A stretch of 64,000 nucleotides of DNA from Leptolyngbya sp. FACHB-8 (GCF_014695575.1 NZ_JACJOO010000012.1:1-64000), one strand, 5' to 3'. Positions 55,801 through 64,000 are shown, counted from the first letter of the stretch. Notes: generated from the letters alone by a model not told the origin. Translations and numbers: made by a program.

Positions 55801-56706
55801 CGTATCCCTCTTACCCTGAGTATTTCCAAATTGCTCTTAACCTGGTCGGGGGCGAGCCTGGCTGCCATTCCTTCGGACAGTATTGAGGAAATCGTCAACC
55901 CTAACCCTAGTGATATTAAAACCTCCGGCGCACAACCTTTCCTCTATTGGCGACGCCAAGTGATTCCTATCCATTCCTTGCAAGATTTGCTCCCGTTTAA
56001 CTGCGTTCTCCCAACCGTTGAAGCCAATCTGTCCTTTAACTCCGTCCCGACTCCCGAAGAATGGGCAGCCCCCTTGCTCATTCTTCGCCAAGGTAATCAA
56101 CCCTTTGCCCTACAGGTGGAGCGCCTGATTACAGAACAAGAACTGATTATCAAACCCTTTAGCGATACTCTCGCCGCCCCTACCTATCTGTATGGTTGTA
56201 CGATTCTGGGAGATGGTTCTGTGGTTCCTGTGGTTGATGCGGTGACCCTACTGCTCCACCGTCAGAGTAATCGGTTGACGGCGATCGCCCCCCCTACCAA
56301 AGTCTCGGCTCAACCCGTTCAAACAACGTCCACTATCCTGATTGTGGATGACGCCGCCACTATGCGGCAAATGCTCACGCTTACCTTAAAGAAAGCTGGT
56401 TATCAAGTCATGCAAGCCCGAGACGGCCGGGAAGCGTTAGAGCAGCTCCATCAACATCCTCAAATTCGGCTGGTTATTTGTGATATTGAAATGCCAACCA
56501 TGAATGGCTTTGAATTTCTGACTCATCGCCGTCAAGCTCCTGACCTGCTGAATATTCCAGTGATCATGCTGACGTCACGTTCCGGTGAAAAACACCGTAA
56601 ACTTGCGCTGCATCTTGGCGCTACAAACTACTTCACAAAGCCTTATATCGAACAGCAGTTTCTCTCACAAATCAGCACACTTCTTCAAGCTAACTCCAGC
56701 AGCTAA
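52807..56706 (+). CDS. Hybrid CheA-type histidine kinase
   Basis: A 1299-residue chemotaxis kinase. HPt domain with phospho-His50 (RAAHTIKGGSANVG), further helical region to about 260, then an acidic repeat linker (about 326-547) with 12 copies of an (L/V)(E/D)S(V/I)F motif every 14-25 residues. Dimerisation and HATPase domains follow (LLRNAFDHGIEPSDD, DDGRGINFERI, SGRGVGLDIVRA), a CheW-like domain (about 1015-1140), and a C-terminal receiver (about 1176-1290, phospho-Asp in LVICDIEMPTMNG). This is the PixL/PilL/HmpE arrangement. A classical CheY-binding P2 domain was not recognised; the repeats stand in its place. No CheB or CheR is nearby. Confidence 0.92.
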   Translation: MAIHPDIRDEAFLFFVQEAPELLQIIEAELLEIRQECTVERVHALMRAAHTIKGGSANVGLEAIKTIAHRLEDYFRCLYNSDLQVDEALERLFLQAYDCLRNPLLEAIQLGDRWEEGESALTAAEPIFAELQERLADFITGEDHLPSVAEMGIDIVKNIFETDVAQALERLESIEGDEQLIGGELRAQAEVFEGIAELFNLPGLTQIAHLILAALEAEPNRASELFPIAMENFKAAHHAVLGGDRSQGGTPSPALQSFVQSKGEEDPISPDDIPSDELWLGSSGFFNEGPSWFEMPALRDAVPDDSCFSSTESFLSNEGGDRSYTDLESVFDPEDMPTFDPNDTGLESIFSTQDVSVFDSDDANLESVFSIEDTSVFDSGNANLESVFSIEDTSIFDSGDANLESVFGVEDASTFADDTDLESVFGVEDAPTFADDADVDSAFSPQETSVLNSGDVDLESVFSIQGLPTTNPNDAGLESVFNLQDTSVFDASEVDLESVFSLQDTSSFGSDEPDLLTELESVFAAEDLQAVESDVLSTSVTDLESGFIPDNTPPFLEEGLTSAAESSPEALFVEAPPTESLRAEEQPSNEQGNVGSTGTGHTNLVGSAIAAIQQSFDQLPIVSEPAPVELHPTKATNTTAKTNSAQPSQNTANNNQISVRLNLDQLERISNQLGELSINRNSLSLQNEQLQETLQELRRRFGKFLTIGTQLQVHLNKLLVSPERYQKNYSAATQERSPVPTIILEKGTDLSYRAAFDTLELDRYNEVYNLLQEATESIQQLDEAVEDVTLFAEQSDRGLEQQRQILTVLRDELMWARMLPLGNILNRFPRQIKELSYQYKKPVALKLTGTEVLVDKVVLEKLYDPLLHLLRNAFDHGIEPSDDRKQQGKPEQGSIHIRVYHRGSRTVIEIEDDGRGINFERIRAKAIDNGLLTTEVAKTVSNERLLNLIFEPGFSTASQVSELSGRGVGLDIVRAQIQSLKGSISVNSKPGKGTLFTLRIPLTLSISKLLLTWSGASLAAIPSDSIEEIVNPNPSDIKTSGAQPFLYWRRQVIPIHSLQDLLPFNCVLPTVEANLSFNSVPTPEEWAAPLLILRQGNQPFALQVERLITEQELIIKPFSDTLAAPTYLYGCTILGDGSVVPVVDAVTLLLHRQSNRLTAIAPPTKVSAQPVQTTSTILIVDDAATMRQMLTLTLKKAGYQVMQARDGREALEQLHQHPQIRLVICDIEMPTMNGFEFLTHRRQAPDLLNIPVIMLTSRSGEKHRKLALHLGATNYFTKPYIEQQFLSQISTLLQANSSS
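53782..54447 (+). repeat. Coding tandem repeats in cheA
   Basis: A region of imperfect units of roughly 42-75 bp (mostly about 60) encodes 12 copies of a motif like DLESVFS followed by acidic, Ser/Thr-rich spacers. Third-position changes between units show that they are maintained as protein repeats; the LESVFS block is the conserved part. Confidence 0.85.
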
Positions 56707-56721
56707 TTCATCACTCCACCC

Positions 56722-57261
56722 ATGATCCCCCCTCAATCCACATCAACCCTTGTCTCGCCATCCAGTGCAGTTACGCCTTCCTCAGAACGGCAGCAACCCA
56801 ACCGGAAGCTCATTCTCTTCAACTTTGGGCAACAGGTGTTAAGTGGCAACTTACCTATTTACTTTGGAGTCCATATCCATTCCATTCAACACATTTATGG
56901 AAAAACGACCATCTACAGTAGCGGTAAGACGTTAGCAGGGATTGCTCATATTGACGACCACGAGATTACCATATTGGATCTCTGCCGTTACCTCTCCAAC
57001 CAGTCGGTGGCAGAGGTCAACTATTTAATCGCGTTGCGATCGCCCGACGTTGACCTCCTGGGTATTCCCCTCTACGAATCTCCAGTTCTGGTTGAGGTGC
57101 CTCCCAAAAACATACGAGAGCTTCCGACCTCCTATCGCCATTTGGATTACCTGGGTGTTGCAAATCAGGTTGCGATCGCTGAGACCGAGGAGGGCACCCA
57201 AACGGCATTTTTGTTAGATCTCAACCGATTGATCAGTCTCATGATCCAATCTGTTGAGTAG
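56722..57261 (+). CDS. Second CheW-like protein
   Basis: A 179-residue protein. After a disordered N-terminus (about 1-28) it resembles a CheW domain (LILFNFGQQVLSG, AGIAHIDDHEITILDLCRYL). It lies 15 bp after the CheA gene and is likely translated from the same mRNA. Its role could be an alternative adaptor or a competitor of the first CheW. Confidence 0.75.
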   Translation: MIPPQSTSTLVSPSSAVTPSSERQQPNRKLILFNFGQQVLSGNLPIYFGVHIHSIQHIYGKTTIYSSGKTLAGIAHIDDHEITILDLCRYLSNQSVAEVNYLIALRSPDVDLLGIPLYESPVLVEVPPKNIRELPTSYRHLDYLGVANQVAIAETEEGTQTAFLLDLNRLISLMIQSVE

Positions 57262-57284
57262 GTGCTGTTCTAAACGTGTGGTTG

Positions 57285-57446
57285 GTTGTTATGAGAGGGG
57301 CGCTTAGCGCCTCTCTCATAACAACTCCAAGTTTGGTTATAGCTGTAGTCATTTTCGTTAGGAGTATAGTGATGCATCCTAAAAAATGAGAGCCCTAATT
57401 TTACTGCCGCTTTGCGTCGGTAAGAATTAAGGCTCTCATTTTTTAG
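57285..57446. repeat. Two hairpins ending the chemotaxis-like operon
   Basis: 57285-57325: GTTGTTATGAGAGGGGCGC pairs with GCGCCTCTCTCATAACAAC with one wobble. 57379-57446: arms starting CTAAAAAATGAGAGCCCTAA pair over about 32 bp around loop TTT with a few mismatches. They stand between the convergent CheW gene and the small gene at 57464, and could terminate both. Confidence 0.75.
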
Positions 57447-57463
57447 AACAAGGGATGGCTGTC

Positions 57464-57736
57464 TTACCGTGTCTCGTACCCTTGGATACGACGGACAGGA
57501 CGTCCCGCTCGTAGGCGGGGAGCAGTGGGCTTATCACGGGCACTTGGAGAAATTTGCACTTCTTCCTCGGCAGGGGTAGCGATTACCAGGAAAACTCGCC
57601 TTCCATCTACGGTATAGAGATTTTCACGACGGCAATCTAACCCAGCGGCAGCCAGCTCTCCGTATCGCTCATCTCGTCTTTGACGAGCTATGCTTTCATC
57701 TTCCCAGGGACTTTCTATAAAAACTTCTTGGATCAT
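57464..57736 (-). CDS. Small protein of unknown function
   Basis: A 90-residue ORF: an N-terminal acidic part (EVFIESPWEDESIARQRRDE), a beta-rich middle (LYTVDGRRVFLVIATP) and a basic tail (APRLRAGRPVRRIQGYE). GAGG precedes the ATG. No family was recognised. It converges on the chemotaxis-like operon. Confidence 0.65.
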   Translation of the reverse strand: MIQEVFIESPWEDESIARQRRDERYGELAAAGLDCRRENLYTVDGRRVFLVIATPAEEEVQISPSARDKPTAPRLRAGRPVRRIQGYETR

Positions 57737-58454
57737 ACGGTCTGGCCTCGTTGCAAACGGGTAAAGTCGACTAGATAAGTACAGATGATCTTTATTCTAG
57801 TATTGCTACTGAAGAAGGATGCAGCTTTTCATAGAAACCTACCCATGACACAGTATAAAGGTATTGGTGTCGAAAAACACTAGATATAGCGTTTGAATCC
57901 TGGGTGAGCAATATTATTAGTCCAAAGTGTTCTCAAGCCTCAAACTATTAAGCTCATTAAGAATCTGCTTCGAGGTTTAGCACTAGCGGGTGAAAATCAA
58001 CCCATGGTTGAAGACGGAGGGTTGTAAGGCCCCCTACCCCTTTAACCATGAGCGAACTTAAGCCGTCAGTGCTAGTGAAAGGTTGCTTTTCATGCCTTTC
58101 AATATGAAGAGGTAACCTTTTCAAGCGAATTTTGATATGGAAGCTGAGTGCAAAGTGGCAATATTGTCTGCTGAAATTCCTCTGTGCAGCATTCAATTTG
58201 GTGCTGTTTCAACATATCGTTAAAACCAGCCTCCGCTCTAGTGAAGTGAGAGATGCAGGAAGATTAATATCCCCTTTTATAGCATATCGGATCGAGAAAA
58301 CCGCAGTAAGCATCCCACCAAAGAAATAGCACTTCTGTAAAAATTGAAGTGGATATAGGAGGATAGATAGGGGTGAAGCGATTTTATGGCAAGGCTCTGC
58401 CTTTAGAAGTGCCCAAACACTCACCCAATTCGAGTTTAATTAGGGAACCATACC
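57737..58454. other. Gap with an imperfect hairpin
   Basis: AAAGGTTGCTTTTCAT at 58078 pairs imperfectly with ATGAAGAGGTAACCTTT ending at 58120. Two apparent ORFs (57957-58196 minus, 58132-58329 plus) are not protein-like. Confidence 0.5.
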
Positions 58455-60530
58455 ATGTCCCCTAATCGTGATCTCTGTGAAGTGCCTTTAATGTTGCGCC
58501 TGCTCCTCGTTGATGACAACCCTGATGATCGTTCTCTGATCACCCGTGAACTGCAACGCGGGTTTTCGGAACTACACATTGTGGAGGTAACAGAGGCGGC
58601 TCATCTAAATCAGGTGGTGAAGCGAGGCAATTTTGATCTCGTTATAACGGATTATCATCTTCATTGGAGTGATGGACTGACAATTCTTAGGGAGGTTAAA
58701 TCTCATACCCCAAACTGTCCGGTCATCATGTTGACCGATAGTGGTAACCAGGAGGTTGCCGTTGAAGCAATGAAATCGGGATTAGATGATTATTTAACGA
58801 AATCTCCCCAACATTATGCTCAACTACCCCTGGTTATTCGCTCAGCACTAAATCAAGGTCAGCAAACTGCCGAGCAGCAACAGATGGAGCACGCTTTACA
58901 GCAAAGTGAGGAACGCTTAAGATTAGCTCTTCATGCAGCTCAGATGGGTATTTGGGACTGGGATTTTCAAACCAATCGCATTACCTGGACAGAGAGTAAT
59001 GAGAAGCTGTTTGGACTGGTACCTGGTACTTTTGACGGAACTTACGAAGCGTTTTTAGAGCTGGTTCACCCTGAAGATCGGAATCTGGTTCACCAGACTG
59101 TAGAGCGATCGCTGGAACAAAAAACAAGCTATTCCTTAGAAAATCGCATTGTTCGTCCGGACGGTAATGTTCGATGGGTTGTGGGTAATGGTGAAATTGT
59201 TCTTAGTGAAACGGGGCAGCCTATTCGCTTTCTAGGAACAACGATGGATATTACACAACAGAAGGAATCCGAAATCAAACTCCAACAGCTTACGGCCACC
59301 CTGGAACAGCAAGTGCGGGAGCGAACTGCCCAGCTGGAGCAAGCTTTAGAATTTGAAGCAACCCTGCGCCGAATCACAGATAAGGTGCGAGATAGCCTGG
59401 ATGAAAGCCAAATTTTGCAAACGGCCGTACAGGAATTGGGCATGGGGTTGGGGGTCAATTCCTGTAATGCTGCGTTGTACGACCTGAAAGAGGGGGTTTC
59501 TCACATCCGCTATGAATACAACCCACCACTTTTTCCGATGAAAGGCCATGTTTGCCATTTGGCTAAGTATCCCGAAATTTACCAACCGCTGTTGCATGGG
59601 CAGTCAATTCAATTTTGTAATCTCGGCCGAAATCCTATCCGTGGGTGGGTTGCGATGTTAGCCTGTCCTATGTTTGTTGAACATGAGGTGCTGGGAGATA
59701 TTTGGCTGATTATTGATAAGGAGTATGGCTTCAAAGAACAGGAATTACGCCTGGTTCAACAAGTTGCGAATCATTGTGCGATCGCCCTCCGTCAGGCTCG
59801 CCTTTATCAAGCGGCTCAAACGCAGGTTCAAGAACTAGAAAAGCTCAATCAACTGAAGGATGACTTTCTGAGCACTGTCTCCCATGAGCTGCGAACGCCC
59901 GTTTCAAACATGAAAATGGCGATTCGAATGCTGAAACTCAAGCCATCTGGAGATCGAGCCCAACGCTATTGGGAAATTTTGGAAGCAGAGTGCGATCGTG
60001 AAGCCATGCTAGTGAACGATCTGCTGGACTTGCAACAGCTAGAAACGACCTCCCCTGTCAACGAATTGACTGGCTCTGTGGATTTGCACGATTGGCTACC
60101 ACCTATTCTCACCCCCTTTAAAGCCCGAGCTCAAGAACATCAACAGACCTTTGAGGTGTCCATCGCTTCAGATCTCCCTTCACTCCTGGTTGATTTGAAA
60201 GGATTAGAGCGGGTTTTAACAGAGTTGCTCAACAATGCTTGTAAGTACACGCCGGCGCAGGGTAGGATTGCTTTTAGTGCAGACTATAGCGAAGATTCAT
60301 CATCTATTCAAATCGCGGTTGGCAATCAGGCAGAAATTTCAGCAGAAGAATTACCCCGTATCTTTGAAAAGTTTTATCGAATTCCCAATGCAGATCCCTG
60401 GAAGCGAGGCGGGACGGGCTTAGGCTTGGCCCTGGTTAAAAAGCTTGTGGAGCACATGAGCGGTGCGATCGCTGTTGAGAGTCACGACGGCTGGACAAGA
60501 TTTATAGTGAGCTTTCAGCGTTCCTTCTAA
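58455..60530 (+). CDS. Hybrid sensor histidine kinase (REC-PAS-GAF-HisKA-HATPase)
   Basis: A 691-residue cytoplasmic kinase. An N-terminal receiver (about 13-135, LLVDDNPDDRSL, phospho-Asp in LVITDYHLHWSDG) is followed by PAS (about 150-275), a coiled coil, a GAF domain (about 295-450), HisKA (FLSTVSHELRTPVSNMKMA) and an ATPase domain (LNNACKYTPAQG, GGTGLGLALVKKL). The receiver lies before the kinase, so it may be regulated by another kinase. The ATP-lid G1 box is unusual (VGNQAEISAEELPRIF, no DxGxG), which could reduce activity. Upstream gene is on the other strand. Confidence 0.88.
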   Translation: MSPNRDLCEVPLMLRLLLVDDNPDDRSLITRELQRGFSELHIVEVTEAAHLNQVVKRGNFDLVITDYHLHWSDGLTILREVKSHTPNCPVIMLTDSGNQEVAVEAMKSGLDDYLTKSPQHYAQLPLVIRSALNQGQQTAEQQQMEHALQQSEERLRLALHAAQMGIWDWDFQTNRITWTESNEKLFGLVPGTFDGTYEAFLELVHPEDRNLVHQTVERSLEQKTSYSLENRIVRPDGNVRWVVGNGEIVLSETGQPIRFLGTTMDITQQKESEIKLQQLTATLEQQVRERTAQLEQALEFEATLRRITDKVRDSLDESQILQTAVQELGMGLGVNSCNAALYDLKEGVSHIRYEYNPPLFPMKGHVCHLAKYPEIYQPLLHGQSIQFCNLGRNPIRGWVAMLACPMFVEHEVLGDIWLIIDKEYGFKEQELRLVQQVANHCAIALRQARLYQAAQTQVQELEKLNQLKDDFLSTVSHELRTPVSNMKMAIRMLKLKPSGDRAQRYWEILEAECDREAMLVNDLLDLQQLETTSPVNELTGSVDLHDWLPPILTPFKARAQEHQQTFEVSIASDLPSLLVDLKGLERVLTELLNNACKYTPAQGRIAFSADYSEDSSSIQIAVGNQAEISAEELPRIFEKFYRIPNADPWKRGGTGLGLALVKKLVEHMSGAIAVESHDGWTRFIVSFQRSF

Positions 60531-60567
60531 TCTCAGCATGTTTTGGGGATGAAGTATGTTTTAAGCC

Positions 60568-60628
60568 CATCAGATCCAAAAGGCTGTTCCACCTACAAAG
60601 CAGGCGGAACAGCCTTTTGGATCTGATG
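60568..60628. repeat. Long hairpin element
   Basis: CATCAGATCCAAAAGGCTGT and its complement pair over 29-30 bp around loop AAA with one mismatch. It lies 38 bp after the kinase stop and may terminate it. Confidence 0.8.
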
Positions 60629-60819
60629 TTGAGTCATGATCATTGACTCACACAATGTTATTGAATCGATGGTATAGAACATCCTATTTATTTGGATAAG
60701 CATTATATTATTTATTTCTTAAGCAACAGTTCACACCTTACCTTTGAACGAAAACTATTGTTTAAACAAACATCATAATATGACCATCTAGAATTTTTAT
60801 AGGGAGCTAGGTTGGGAGT

Positions 60820-61239
60820 ATGATGACGTCTGCTTCTCCACGATCTTATACACCTACACCCAAAGTTTTGGTTGTTGATGATATTGCCGATAATCGAGAT
60901 TTGCTGAAATTACTTCTGGAGAGTGAAGGTTATCTCGTCGAAACAGCAGCTGAGGGATATACTGCGATCGCAAAAATTGAACAACAGCTCCCTGACTTAG
61001 TCATCCTTGATCTCATGATGCCGGACCTGGATGGTTATGGAGTTGCTCAATGGGTATCTCAAAATCAACCTTTTGTGCCCCTCTTGATTGTGACGGGTGC
61101 CTCAGAATTTCCAAATTTCGGAAATAAAACTGGATTAATTGCTGATTGTATTCGTAAGCCTATTGTGTTTGAAGAACTGCTGGAAAAAGTACAAGCCTTT
61201 ATTACAGTTTCACAGAATCATAAAAAGTCTAAATGTTAG
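60820..61239 (+). CDS. Single-domain response regulator
   Basis: A 139-residue receiver: VVDDIADNRDLL, phospho-Asp in LVILDLMMPDLDG, Thr in IVTGASEF, Lys in CIRKPIVFEE. No output domain. It is on the same strand as the sensor kinase ending at 60530, 290 bp upstream, and as the winged-helix/kinase pair after it, so it might serve either. Confidence 0.88.
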   Translation: MMTSASPRSYTPTPKVLVVDDIADNRDLLKLLLESEGYLVETAAEGYTAIAKIEQQLPDLVILDLMMPDLDGYGVAQWVSQNQPFVPLLIVTGASEFPNFGNKTGLIADCIRKPIVFEELLEKVQAFITVSQNHKKSKC

Positions 61240-61707
61240 GGATCCCAATGAATCAACCTATAATTATTTAGGTCGAGTGGTGACTTCGCCATTATTCTGG
61301 TCAAAATAATTACAGGTTATTAAATATATGATCCTGGGAGTTTTAGAACTTTTATAAGTCTGCTAACTAGGGCGTATTAATGTAAGAGATAGCGAGTCTC
61401 TCTAGTACCTTTGATATTGATGCGTAAGTTTTGAGTTTTTTTAAGGAGGCTAATTTTTTGTGCTTACAGAGCAGAAAAAATAACCTCCTTAGGATCAGTG
61501 ATTGTAATTGCTGAGTTTGCTAGAGCTTGTGACTCTTATGTGAACAAACTTGTAATTTCAAATTCTGCGTCCGTAAGAATACAAAGATTTCGCTCCTAAG
61601 GGGTATTCTCATCCTAGAAGGGGGCACTTCCCTCCTACGGGGGATGCTTCTGGTGTGCTTCTAAATAGAGCACTTAGATACGTTACTCCTGCCTGGAGCT
61701 TTGTTAG
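61240..61707. other. Gap before the winged-helix gene
   Basis: Contains only the hairpin at 61442-61491 and short inverted stretches near 61580-61650; no ORF. Confidence 0.5.
61442..61491. repeat. T-rich hairpin
   Basis: TAAGGAGGCTAATTTTTTGTGC pairs imperfectly with GCAGAAAAAATAACCTCCTTA. The left arm carries AAGGAGG, which also pairs in the right arm, so it is part of a stem and not a translation start signal. Confidence 0.65.
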
Positions 61708-62097
61708 GTGAATAAAACCAGTACCGATAAGATCAAATTAGCAACGCCATTTCTCATTTGGTTTCGTCGGTGTCTGCCTCAGACGTTGCAAACCCAAATT
61801 CGGCCCTATCTCGACCGTCCTTATCAATTAGCGCTTAATATTCTTGACTGTTGTGATTCGTCACAGCCTCGTACAGTTCGAGAAATTGCTCAATTATCGG
61901 GAGTGGCTCAAGAAACTGCCCGGCAGGTTTTGCAAACCCTTAAGGAGGGCGGTATGACCTTTGCCGCGAGTCCGACTTATGGATGGCAAGCCCGTTTAGA
62001 AACCGATGCAGATTTAACCGCTTTGGCATCGTTTCAGGTTCAGTTAACCGCTCAGGAAGATACTTCTGAGCCTGCTATGACGACCCAAGGATTGTGA
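61708..62097 (+). CDS. Winged-helix protein, paralogue of the gene at 16361-16711
   Basis: A 129-residue protein. N-terminal half FLIWFRRCLPQTLQTQIRPY is shared with the protein at 16361-16711, and the HTH follows (VREIAQLSGVAQETARQVL, LQTLKEGG). The start is a GTG with GGAG upstream. Its stop overlaps the start of the large PAS kinase (TGATG). Together with the copy at 16.4 kb this shows a conserved winged-helix plus multi-PAS kinase module. Confidence 0.8.
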   Translation: MNKTSTDKIKLATPFLIWFRRCLPQTLQTQIRPYLDRPYQLALNILDCCDSSQPRTVREIAQLSGVAQETARQVLQTLKEGGMTFAASPTYGWQARLETDADLTALASFQVQLTAQEDTSEPAMTTQGL

Positions 62098-64000
62098 TGG
62101 TAACGCAACCTATTCGCCAAAGTACCCCGGCCCATTCCCCGGCCTATACCGTACTGCTTGTTGAGACCGTTGCATCGGAACGGGATGTGTTGCGTCGCTA
62201 TTTATTAGCCGATACTGGTTGCTGCTACACCGTATTAGAATCCGATTCTGCCGCTGCGGCCCTGGCTCTGTGCCAGAGTCAACAGGTAGATGGAATACTC
62301 ACTAGCAATGCATTATCTGATAGCACTGGGCTGAAGTTTATACAGGCATTGCAGGAACAATTGAAGGGGGATCATCCTCCTGTCGTCATTGTCAGCCATG
62401 AAGCCGATCCAGCGATCGCTGTTCGTTCCATTAAGCTTGGAGCCGACAACTATTTGGTTAAACAAACCTTGACCCCAGAGCAGCTTCAACAGGCGGTACG
62501 AGGGGCTATCGAAACGGGGCGATCGCAACTGCAGTTGTATCAGCAACTCAATCGTGATTTAGCGAATCGTGTAGCTGAGTTGCAAACCCTCATTGACATT
62601 GCCCCCGTTGGCATTGCGATCGCCCTGGATCCCAGCTGTGCTGAGATGCAGTGCAATGCTTACATGCGGCAAATGCTGGGGGTTAGCGTGGGCAACAATA
62701 TTTCAAAAAGTGCGCCTGTAGAGGAACAACCTTCGTTTCAAGTTTTTCAGAATGGACAGGAAGTGCCATCTGAAAATTTGCCCATGCAGGTGGCCGTTCG
62801 ATTGGGAGTTGATGTACTGGATACAGAAATTGAGATTCGACGATCGGATGGTACGGCTCGTCAGCTCTTGTCCTATGCTACTCCCCTACGAAATGCCCAG
62901 GATGAAATTCGAGGAACAGTTGGGGCTTTTTTAGACATTACCGAACGCAACCGTATTGAAGCAGAATTGCGTACCCGTGAAGAACAATTGCGGCTATTTA
63001 TCAAACACGTGCCAGCCGGGGTGGCAATGTTTGATCGGGAAATGCAATATATTGTGGCGAGCGATCGCTGGTTAACCAGTTATGGAGTAGAACATCAAAA
63101 CATTGTTGGTCGCTCTCACTATGAAATTTTCCCCGATATTCCTGATCAGTGGAAGGCCATCCATCAGCGTTGTCTAGCAGGAGCGATTGAGTCCTGCGAG
63201 GAGGATTGCTTTTCCCGTGCAGATGGTTCTTTGATGTGGATACGTTGGGAGGTTCATCCGTGGCGCACAGATGCCCATGAGATTGGTGGCATTATTATAT
63301 TTTCGGAAGTTATCACGGAGCGGAAGCAAGCCGAAGCGCGGTTGCAAGAGCGCGAAGCTACCATTCGCCGACAGTTTGCCGAGCTAGAAGGCATTTATGC
63401 TACAGCTCCTGTCGGATTGTGTTTTCATGATACGGATCTGCGGTTTGTCCGAATCAATGACCGTTTAGCCGAAATTAACGGTGTTCCATCTGCCGAGCAT
63501 CTCGGGCGTACGGTCCGGGAAGTGCTCCCTGAACTGGCAGATGCGCTCGAACCCTTGCATCGGCGTGTGATTGAGTCTGGAGAACCGGTTCTGGATGTTG
63601 AGATTCAGGGTAGAACCAAAGCACAGCCTCAGACTGAGCGACACTGGGTAGCCAGCTATTACCCACTCAAGGATGTAAGGGGTCATGTCCTGGGTGTCAA
63701 TGTTGTCGTACAGGATATTTCTGAAGCAAAGCAAGCGCAAGCCGAACGCGAACAACTGATGCATCAGTTGGAACTGGAACACAGCTTCTTAGAGCAGACT
63801 CTGCAACAGATGCCTTCGGGGGTGGCGATCGCCGAAGCACCTTCCGGTAAGCTGCTATTTCACAACGACGAAGCCATTCGCCTGTTATGTCACTCGATGT
63901 ACGTATTGGAAGACTACAGTGGGTATACCCAGTACGGTGCCTTTCATGCCGATGGGCAGGCTTACCAACCCGAAGAGTATCCGATTGCACGAGCTGTCTT
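62097..64000 (+). CDS. Multi-PAS sensor kinase, N-terminal part (runs off the window)
   Basis: An open frame of 634 codons from ATG 62097 to the window end. An N-terminal receiver-like domain lacks the phospho-Asp (the position reads DGILTSNALSD). PAS domains follow. One (IAPVGIAIALDPSCAEMQ, FQVFQNGQEVPSENLPMQ) is nearly the same as a PAS in the kinase at 8229-12305; a later one (APVGLCFHDTDLRFVRINDR) matches a PAS of the kinase at 12333-16301. The kinase core must lie beyond 64000. The start overlaps the winged-helix stop, so the pair is translationally coupled. Confidence 0.9.
   Translation, partial: MVTQPIRQSTPAHSPAYTVLLVETVASERDVLRRYLLADTGCCYTVLESDSAAAALALCQSQQVDGILTSNALSDSTGLKFIQALQEQLKGDHPPVVIVSHEADPAIAVRSIKLGADNYLVKQTLTPEQLQQAVRGAIETGRSQLQLYQQLNRDLANRVAELQTLIDIAPVGIAIALDPSCAEMQCNAYMRQMLGVSVGNNISKSAPVEEQPSFQVFQNGQEVPSENLPMQVAVRLGVDVLDTEIEIRRSDGTARQLLSYATPLRNAQDEIRGTVGAFLDITERNRIEAELRTREEQLRLFIKHVPAGVAMFDREMQYIVASDRWLTSYGVEHQNIVGRSHYEIFPDIPDQWKAIHQRCLAGAIESCEEDCFSRADGSLMWIRWEVHPWRTDAHEIGGIIIFSEVITERKQAEARLQEREATIRRQFAELEGIYATAPVGLCFHDTDLRFVRINDRLAEINGVPSAEHLGRTVREVLPELADALEPLHRRVIESGEPVLDVEIQGRTKAQPQTERHWVASYYPLKDVRGHVLGVNVVVQDISEAKQAQAEREQLMHQLELEHSFLEQTLQQMPSGVAIAEAPSGKLLFHNDEAIRLLCHSMYVLEDYSGYTQYGAFHADGQAYQPEEYPIARAV

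Noticed and set aside
47064-57261. PixJ-type phototaxis operon
   Set aside because: The MCP has no bilin-binding GAF domain, so light sensing is not supported.
57957-58196. 79-codon ORF on minus
   Set aside because: It lies across an imperfect inverted repeat and lacks a ribosome binding site.

Overview
The window is a stretch of a cyanobacterial chromosome. It carries a photosystem II D1 gene (psbA), a carotenoid oxygenase, a PatA-type chemotaxis-like operon, a large NB-ARC/WD40 protein, and very frequent copies of the cyanobacterial palindrome GCGATCGC (HIP1) inside genes. Nothing seen fixes the genus.

Layout. 0.2-5.6 kb (minus): an RsbQ/KAI2-like alpha/beta hydrolase overlapping two hybrid histidine kinases, one operon. 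5.8-8.1 kb (plus): a saccharopine-dehydrogenase-like reductase and a secreted SH3-domain protein. 8.2-16.7 kb (minus): a small winged-helix protein followed by two giant multi-PAS hybrid kinases. 17-22.6 kb: acetyltransferase, dual-specificity phosphatase with an extra N-terminal domain, 3-hydroxyisobutyrate-dehydrogenase-like enzyme, carotenoid oxygenase, SGNH lipoprotein. 23-26.7 kb: NB-ARC/WD40 protein. 27.2 kb: psbA whose QB-pocket loop is replaced by a longer unrelated segment. 28.7-42.8 kb: alpha/beta hydrolases, a hemerythrin-membrane fusion, a sugar cluster (glycosyltransferase, GH1-RmlD fusion, HAD phosphatase), small membrane and coiled-coil proteins, a methyltransferase and a GDSL hydrolase. 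43.3-45.7 kb: endonuclease/exonuclease/phosphatase-family protein, a small conserved protein, three clustered tRNA genes (one with a UCA anticodon, which would read UGA) and a DUF2934-like protein. 47.1-57.3 kb (plus): a complete Pix/Pil/Hmp-type operon (PatA-type regulator, two CheY-like proteins, CheW, MCP, hybrid CheA, second CheW). 58.5-64 kb (plus): another hybrid sensor kinase, a lone receiver, and a second winged-helix plus multi-PAS kinase module cut by the window end.

The window is dominated by signal transduction: six hybrid or sensor kinases besides CheA, with duplicated modules at 8-16 kb and 61-64 kb. The intergenic DNA is unusual. Almost every gap carries one or more long, near-perfect inverted repeats with 3-5 nt loops. 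Several fall into families (a two-hairpin element in three copies, a GGACAG element in three copies, an ACAGCGCTT element in two copies). Between copies the two arms change together, so the fold is kept while the sequence drifts. One unrelated-sequence element at 7.1 kb has the same two-hairpin layout.

Most promising leads: the D1 variant with a rebuilt QB loop, the covarying hairpin elements, the UCA-anticodon tRNA, and the RsbQ-like hydrolase translationally coupled to histidine kinases. All functional calls come from reading motifs; no database search was run.
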